Below are positions 58,379 to 64,000 of a stretch of 64,000 nt of DNA, one piece after another. The position numbers and the translations under genes are program-made. The DNA comes from Magnaporthiopsis rhizophila. Lineage: Eukaryota; Ascomycota; Sordariomycetes; Magnaporthales; Magnaporthaceae. The stretch spans positions 148,553-212,552 of the forward strand of contig PYSS01000069.1 of NCBI GenBank assembly GCA_003049465.1. Direction: 5' to 3'. Position 1 is the first letter of the stretch, and each line of letters opens with the position of its first letter. Under the pieces are notes generated by a model that was not told the origin of the DNA, did not search any database, and saw only the letters and a list, made by a program, of their open reading frames with translations.

Positions 58379-59834
58379 AAGAATTCCACGCTTTGGTTAG
58401 CAACGGGGCTGAGCAGTTTCCGCGGAGTTGCAATGGGCTCATATGTCCCGAGCGAGAAAGGATTTGCAGGGGAGCCGGTGCTTCGGTTGTAAGCTCGCCG
58501 CCTTCCCTATTCGTTTACAGACGAGTACATATGCGCTGGGCGGTGTGCCAATCCCCCATCCTTGCAAGGAAAAGCACAGCTCCCGGGTACACGGTGTTTG
58601 CCATCGCCGCTCAACCACACCCAACCCCCCTGGACTCCACAGGTATGTCCCTCGAACGCCGAGGGGTGCCACGGTGTAAACCATAATGCCTGACCCTGGC
58701 ACCACACGCACCGAAGCCGCACAAACTATCAAAATAGACCCTGCAGCCGCCACGCAGCGCCGTAACAGCGGTATGGCACCACACATTTACTAAATTCGGA
58801 ACGGCACGCCGCCCTGAGCTGAGGGGAGCACCCAATGCTGCGTTTTAAAAAGCCCTCAAGTCGCCCTTGGACGGGGTTGCCACCACCATCCTGCACAACA
58901 ACCAGCACTCTACACCTTCCCGAAGAAAAAACCGCCACGACCACTTTACCCCAGATGCCTCGAACCATTGGTGGGGTCAGCCAAGACGGGGGGGCGGCTG
59001 GGTAAGCACATATTTTATAGCTTTTTTTGACATTTAAGCTAACTTCTCGCCACCAGTGACGGCAGGCCACGGCCACGACTCACTTGCGTTTTTGGCAACA
59101 CAAGCAATGGGACCTTGCGACAGCTGCCAACTCGGCTCTCGGCGGATCCGGTTGGCCGTCGGAGTGTTGTTGTTGTTATGGATTTTCGCCATGATTGGCT
59201 GGCTTGCTCCCTATTTCCGTGGCGGTCTAACGGCGGGGTCTCGCCCAGGACAGCAGCCAGCCGTAACCAATTAGATTAAAACACTGGCGATCTCATTCTT
59301 AGCTGGGTTGGTTGGGAATTGCTAGCTCGGTCTCCTTCTGCTTGTGTCTGGTGACGGCCTGGAGGGCAGGTTGCATTTGCTCCTTCCTGGGGCCTGGTTC
59401 GGCTGGCCGGCCGCCATGATCGGTGCCGTGTCGTGGAGGCTGATCGGGGACATTGCGGCCAAGCTGGGTATTGAGCCACATCCAATACTATCAATTTGAG
59501 CCCAAAAGTCAAGCCTCCTCCCACGCCGCCTTAGAATGGGTTCGAACATCCACAGCAAAAAAAAAAAAAAATCCTCCTTATTCTCCGAATCGAAGTCACC
59601 GTCCGCACGCCCATCAGGACAATGCTTTGAGTGACCCTGGGCAGTCAGGCAGGCATCTGCCCAAAAATTCACCAGCATCAAGGCCCAGGAGACGCTAACC
59701 CCTTTAGTTGCCGAACAGCCAGCCTACCTGGCGCAAGTGGCGTTGAATTAAAGTGCGACCTGTTTGTCACTGTGGGTCAGACCAGGGTGCACGAACCATA
59801 TGCAGAATAGGAACCTAGCGTATCGCTTTTTTGC

Positions 59835-60145
59835 GTGCTTTCCCTTTCGAATCATATTGCACCCCTTTCTTTTTCCCACTCCTGCGTCCTTTTCCCTCTG
59901 GATCATTTTGCGCCCTTCTTTTTTCCCCCACCGGACCACCCCTGCGCCTCTTTTTCCATCCTGCCCTCCCGCGTTATTATGTGCTTCTTTTCCTTCCTAA
60001 ACCATCCTGCGCCCTTTTCTCCGTTTCCCTCATCCTGCGTTTTTCCATCCTGACACTCCTGCTTTTTTTTCCCTTTCGAATAATTTTGCGCCCTTTTCCG
60101 TCCCGGATATTTTTCCTTCCTAACAGTCCTGCACCTTTTCCTAGC
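59835..60145. repeat. Degenerate pyrimidine-rich tandem repeat
   Basis: About eight diverged copies of a unit resembling ATCCTGCGCCCTTTTTCC, spaced roughly 25-45 nt, directly upstream of the gene at 60162. Unit variants include ATTTTGCGCCCTT, CCTGCGCCTCTTT and CCATCCTGCGCCCTTTT. One copy (60000-60018) recurs exactly, inverted, at 63459-63477. Confidence 0.6.
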
Positions 60146-60161
60146 ACTTTCAGTTTTCAGT

Positions 60162-62211
60162 ATGAGCCCCAAACGGACCCAGAAGCAAATCATCCAGGAA
60201 GCACGTCGCGGAAGTGCTCAGAAGTCATGGGACGAGCTTATAAGTCGTGAACAACAAGTGGACCGCGCACGCCGGAGAAACAAAGGCACGCATTTCGACG
60301 TTTTGGTGGATCGTATGGTCAACTATCGATACAATTCACCATTATGGTCGAAGCTCTCTCTCGCTGGTTTCCTCGCCTGCCACCGGCAGTTCAACTTAAC
60401 CAATCTTACAATAGCCAACGACTTCCCCGACATCCTAACGAAGAATCTCGAAAAGATCAACGCTTTGCCGTTGGATTCGTTCGAACAGTGCGGGAGAATA
60501 CTTGACCACCTCCTTTTACAGGACAAGAAAACACATGCTACGGACCTCGCCAAAGGTATGCTATGTCCGCCCATGTCATTTTTCCTTCACCTACTAACCA
60601 GTGGTGCGTAGAGATGGTGCATGCGCTTGAAACTCTTGTGATATCTGGCGACGTCTCGCGTAAGGCTCCCCTCGACCTTTCCGTTTGCCTTGCGTTCTCT
60701 AACCTCGACTTTTGGGGCAGAACCGCCCTCCGCCGCACACCCTTCAACCCCTCAGCCGTTGGAGAACACCACGCTGCCAGACAACACCACGTTGCCAGAG
60801 AGCACCACTCTGCCAGACAACACCACGCTGCCAGAGAACACCACGCTGCCAGACAGCACCACTCTGCCAGAGAGCACCGCGCCGCCAACGCCTACCCAAC
60901 GCGACCCCGCCCTGCCTCCGCAGCTGATATGGTCGCAAGCTCATTGCGATGCGCAGGAGCCATCCTCCAAGCGACGCAAGCCCAACTCCACGTCCGGTAA
61001 GAACAGGATCTCGCTTTAAGGTTGCCGTCACCAGCTAATTTGGGTCTATCGCATTTAGCCTCGTCGCCGTCGATCGAACGGCCCGTTTTCCCGGCCTTCC
61101 AGCTACGTCCATCGTCGCGTTCATCTTCCACCATGATCCCATCAGCGGCCCCGTTTCCCGGCACAAACGTAGAACACGATGCCCGTCTCCACCACGGTCC
61201 GGTTCCCTCCGAGTCGGCCACGTCGCGCCCAGATCGGAACAGCTCCACGTCCCAAGGTTCGTCCGCCATTCCGGCCTTCCACTACCACCTCGCCCCTTTA
61301 TATGTAACGCCTTTATATGCTAACCGTCCGTCGCATACCGCCGTCCCCCTAGACACCTAGATCAACGCAGCATCCACCCCTACCGGAAAGCCAAACCCCC
61401 AAGTGTGTACGTTTGATGACACATGCCCAAGCTATCAATCCTCCCTGGCATTGCATCGGCCGCATAACAAATCTAGCCCCATGGACTGTTTGGCCTTGGT
61501 ATTGTGCCAGTTGTGCCGCTGGCTGACCTTGGAGCCTTGTACCGACAGCATCTCCTGCGGCTCTAAAAGCCGACGACGGACCACAAATGCCCAAGAACCG
61601 TAAGCAACCCTTCCTTTTCTGTTTGATGGTTGCGCAATCCAGCCATATATATATCGCAGGCTTACCCGACGGACCTATTAGCAGCTACCGAAACCCTGTC
61701 CATACCTTTTCCCTTCGCCTTCCGTCTTCCGATTGCGTTGCGCCGAGGATACATCCGCTCTGCCGCCCCCAGGTTCTTCAGTCGCGAACTTATAAAAAGC
61801 TTGGCTCCAGAAAATGCGGAAGGCCAATGCGAGCGAGGGTATTCGGTCTGGCTTTACCTGTGGAAAATACCAAAGCTTGAGCCGGTCTTTTACCAACTTG
61901 GCATGCGTCTCGCGAAGGATCAATCGATTCAACTCGGCACCTCCGTTCCTGATAGTTGGTTTAAGGACGAAATACGTCCTGCGTTGAACCGTTGGAGAGG
62001 TTGGGAGGTCCTGATCTACTGCCCACCCTTTTCTCAGCCCCCGTTCCCCCACACTTCAAGAAAACTTGACCGTCGCTCCTATAACCACAACTTCAACAGA
62101 TTGACCTGGTTCAACTACAACCTCCCTGCTGCCGCCAGTGCCCAGTTCATTTTCAGGAACGAAGTCACCCCATCACCAATGTATATAGCTCCCGCACCCG
62201 GCTTCCAATGA
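60162..62211 (+). CDS. Unknown multi-exon protein with NTTLPD/E hexapeptide repeats
   Basis: Supported exons: 60162-60555, 60612-60659, 60721-60996 and one starting at 61059, joined by introns with strong signals (56, 61 and 62 nt; CTACTAAC or CTCTAAC branches). A last exon 61660-62211 follows an ATCGCAG acceptor. What lies between about 61250 and 61660 is unresolved, so the joined frame there is not certain. Exon 1 is helical and basic (MSPKRTQKQIIQEARRG, LEKINALPLDSFEQCGRILDHLL). Exon 3 carries seven six-residue units, alternating (D/E)(N/S)TTLP. Exon 4 is Ser/Pro-rich. The last exon is a folded-looking domain (FSRELIKSLAPENAEGQ, YSVWLYLWKIPKLEP, RPALNRWRGWEVL). I do not recognise any domain. 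It could be two genes. Confidence 0.45.
60762..60887 (+). repeat. Seven 18-bp coding repeats
   Basis: Seven in-register 18-bp units coding (D/E)(N/S)TTLP, the last one diverged to ESTAPP. The D/E and N/S positions alternate, so part of the array is a 36-bp higher-order repeat. Confidence 0.85.
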
Positions 62212-64000
62212 ATGGTCCCCGTCGTTGTTAAGTTCCAAGTCGTTTCCCCCAGGAAAGTTTTCTTCCTGCGCCCGTCAGTTTATCGAAAGGAAATCTCGAT
62301 CTAAGGGGATAGCGCTCACTCACCTCTGTGGGCAAATCTATTGCTGGCTAGCCTTCTGGATTTAACCGGTCGGCAAACTGGTGGATCGAATTCGTTTTTA
62401 TGGTTTTCCTCCTCCCCACGGATGCCGAAAGGATGGATGGAATGCTCGACAAGGAATGCAGTATTTCAAATGTGCCCGGATCGAGCGCGACTTTTTCTTA
62501 GACGTCAGCAGGCGGGGCTTGTGACAGAATTCCCGCGGGATTCTAACCCGCGATAGAGGGGAAAGCCCATATTTAAGCTACTGAGAGATGTAAATAGGCG
62601 ATTTTGGCAAGACGGTCTGTGTCGAGCGTGTCGGCAGTACGACCGGCGGACTCATTGAGTGGACCAAAGCCTAGGTAGGTGATAGTTCTGCCATGAAAAA
62701 AAAAAAAAAAAAAAAAAAAAGCAGAAGGCCTCCGTTTAAAAAGTGCCGACCCGCGGAGGCGGCCATCCAAATGGTCCGCCGACGTGTTAGGCATTAACCT
62801 CGTTGTTATCGGGCATTTTTACAGCGCCCATCGCATTTGGCGATATTTTTCTGGTTGTGCCATTGGTGCACAAACGTTTTTATGAATTTTTTTTTTTAAT
62901 TTTTTTTTTTTTTTTTGCGACCGGATGCCACACGTCTCCCATGTGAAAGCCGATAACTCGTGTCATTGCTTCCGGCTGCTGCCAATAACCAGCCTGTGAT
63001 CCGAAATGGCTGTGTTGGATTGCACTGCTTCCCTGATAACACGCAGAAATGCGGGGTACGCTGGGTGTTGATGATTATGGAGAGGGAACAACCTAGGCAC
63101 AGGCGGGGGTCTGCCCCTGATATCAAGGCTATCTGTTATCTACACGTGACTTTGTATAAAAAAAAAAAGAAAGTCGCGGCCGACGACGCACATCCCGTCC
63201 ATGCCTCGGAAATTGGGGCTGGGTAAAAAAAGACGACAATGGTCCTTGATGCAGGCGACCAAACGGACAATCTCGTGTGGCGAAGCCACCGGGATTGACA
63301 CCACCCAATGCTCTGCTTCTCGGGTCTTGCAAGGGGCTTGCGCTTCAAATGGAACGTGTTCCCGGGAACCTGGCCAGGGCGCAGCCGAGGCTGAAGAGGC
63401 GCTACATACTGCCTTGTCGCGTGCTATAACGCTTTTGTTTCAGGGATACGGGGGAGGGAAAAGGGCGCAGGATGGTTCAGAAAGAAAAAGGCGCAAGGAT
63501 GAGCTACGGTGGGAACGTGGCCTCAATTTCCATACATGCTATTCGCTCGTTTAGGCAGGGAAGATAGCCGCGGCTGTTGATCCGCCTTCCGGCCACGAGC
63601 AATTGGCCAGTTCACAACCGGGTGCTGGGGTCAACCAGGTTTCAATTTAAACGCCTGAATCTAGCGTAAAAGGCGACGGAACAGGACTATCAACAGTCGC
63701 CGTCCCGATGGCTTCCGCTGGTGTTGCTTCCACTGGTGTTGCTAAATCCCTTGCTGGAGGAGCGGGAGAAACTAACAGCCCAACAGCCGAACCTGTGAGA
63801 TTGCGAATTCCCAAATGTGGTCCCCCAGAGTCGCGGGCCAGTCGTGCGAGCCATCCACAAAAAGTGCGACTCGGGCAACAAAACGGACCAGGCTTTTCAT
63901 GATAGCGGCAACCTGAACCGTTCGTTAGCACGAAGAACAGCAGAACCGCAAGGTTAAAGACCAAGCTTACCAGAAGTGGAAGGCTTCCCCATTCTAAACC
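62212..64000. other. Gene-poor right end
   Basis: No gene supported. Contains A25 at 62696-62720, T11-AA-T17 at 62887-62916, an A run near 63160 and the inverted repeat copy. Opposing frames at 63647-63964 (minus, Cys-rich, no ATG start) and 63708-63902 (plus) overlap and cannot be separated. Confidence 0.4.
63456..63503. repeat. Inverted copy of the CCTGCGCCCTTTT repeat
   Basis: Positions 63459-63477 are the exact reverse complement of 60000-60018 (19 nt; about 22 of 23 when extended). A second unit, AAAAAGGCGCAAGGATGAG, follows directly. The two sets face each other 3.4 kb apart around the unknown gene. Confidence 0.65.

Larger units (their letters stand above)
57664..60161. other. Intergenic with repeat array
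   Basis: After the PKS. Holds a possible relic at 57960-58378 and the pyrimidine-rich array from about 59835 (separate entries). A frame at 59056-59274 with a hydrophobic stretch begins with GTG and is not called. Confidence 0.45.

Noticed and set aside
59056..59274. 72-codon frame with a hydrophobic helix
   Set aside because: Begins with GTG, no upstream exon found, no homologous character.
62525..62565. tRNA-like arm GCGGG-TTAGAATC-CCGC (minus strand)
   Set aside because: T-loop lacks TTC and no matching D-arm or acceptor stem could be found.
62696..62916. Poly-A and poly-T tracts as retroelement tails
   Set aside because: No reverse-transcriptase remnant, RNA-polymerase III box or target-site duplication seen; homopolymers also occur in introns elsewhere in the window.

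Overview
The window is nuclear DNA of a filamentous ascomycete (Pezizomycotina, probably a Sordariomycete). The evidence is short introns of about 50-150 nt with CTAAC/CTGAC branch sites, GC-rich coding sequence, and fungal families such as a chitin deacetylase with CBM18, a BBE-type FAD oxidase and a highly reducing polyketide synthase (HR-PKS). All gene models were built by hand from open frames, splice signals and remembered family sequences; none was checked by search.

Left part (1 to about 34 kb), mostly housekeeping: the 3' part of the TEL1/ATM checkpoint kinase; convergent to it a four-BRCT Dpb11/Rad4/TopBP1 protein; an ankyrin-repeat protein with a zinc cytidine-deaminase signature and an Arg/Gly-rich tail; ribosomal protein S19; a FATP/FAT1-type acyl-CoA synthetase; an M20-family beta-ureidopropionase/N-carbamoyl amino-acid hydrolase; a sterol-methyltransferase-like enzyme; a secreted chitin deacetylase; an NmrA-like NAD(P)-binding protein; two fungal membrane proteins; the GPI-anchor deacetylase PIG-L/GPI12; a mitochondrial ATPase-expression (PPR-like) protein; and the U6 snRNP protein LSm3.

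Middle part (about 34.7 to 57.7 kb), a likely secondary-metabolite cluster: a secreted FAD oxidase with both FAD-attachment motifs, an AYR1-like SDR, an aldo/keto reductase, a second SDR, two paralogous cupins and a 2547-residue HR-PKS. The set (HR-PKS without release domain, cupins, SDRs, BBE oxidase) resembles the fungal salicylaldehyde pathways (trichoxide vir, sordarial srd, flavoglaucin fog). By analogy the PKS would make a reduced chain released as an aldehyde with help from a cupin, and the SDRs would oxidise two hydroxyls so the chain can close into a salicylaldehyde. No P450, transporter or transcription factor is visible. The PKS enoylreductase has lost its usual glycine-rich cofactor loop and no methyltransferase motif is present.

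Right part (57.7 to 64 kb), gene-poor and repeat-bearing: a possible relic ORF, a pyrimidine-rich degenerate repeat array with an exact 19-nt inverted copy 3.4 kb away, homopolymer tracts, and one multi-exon gene of unknown function with a perfect six-residue repeat register.
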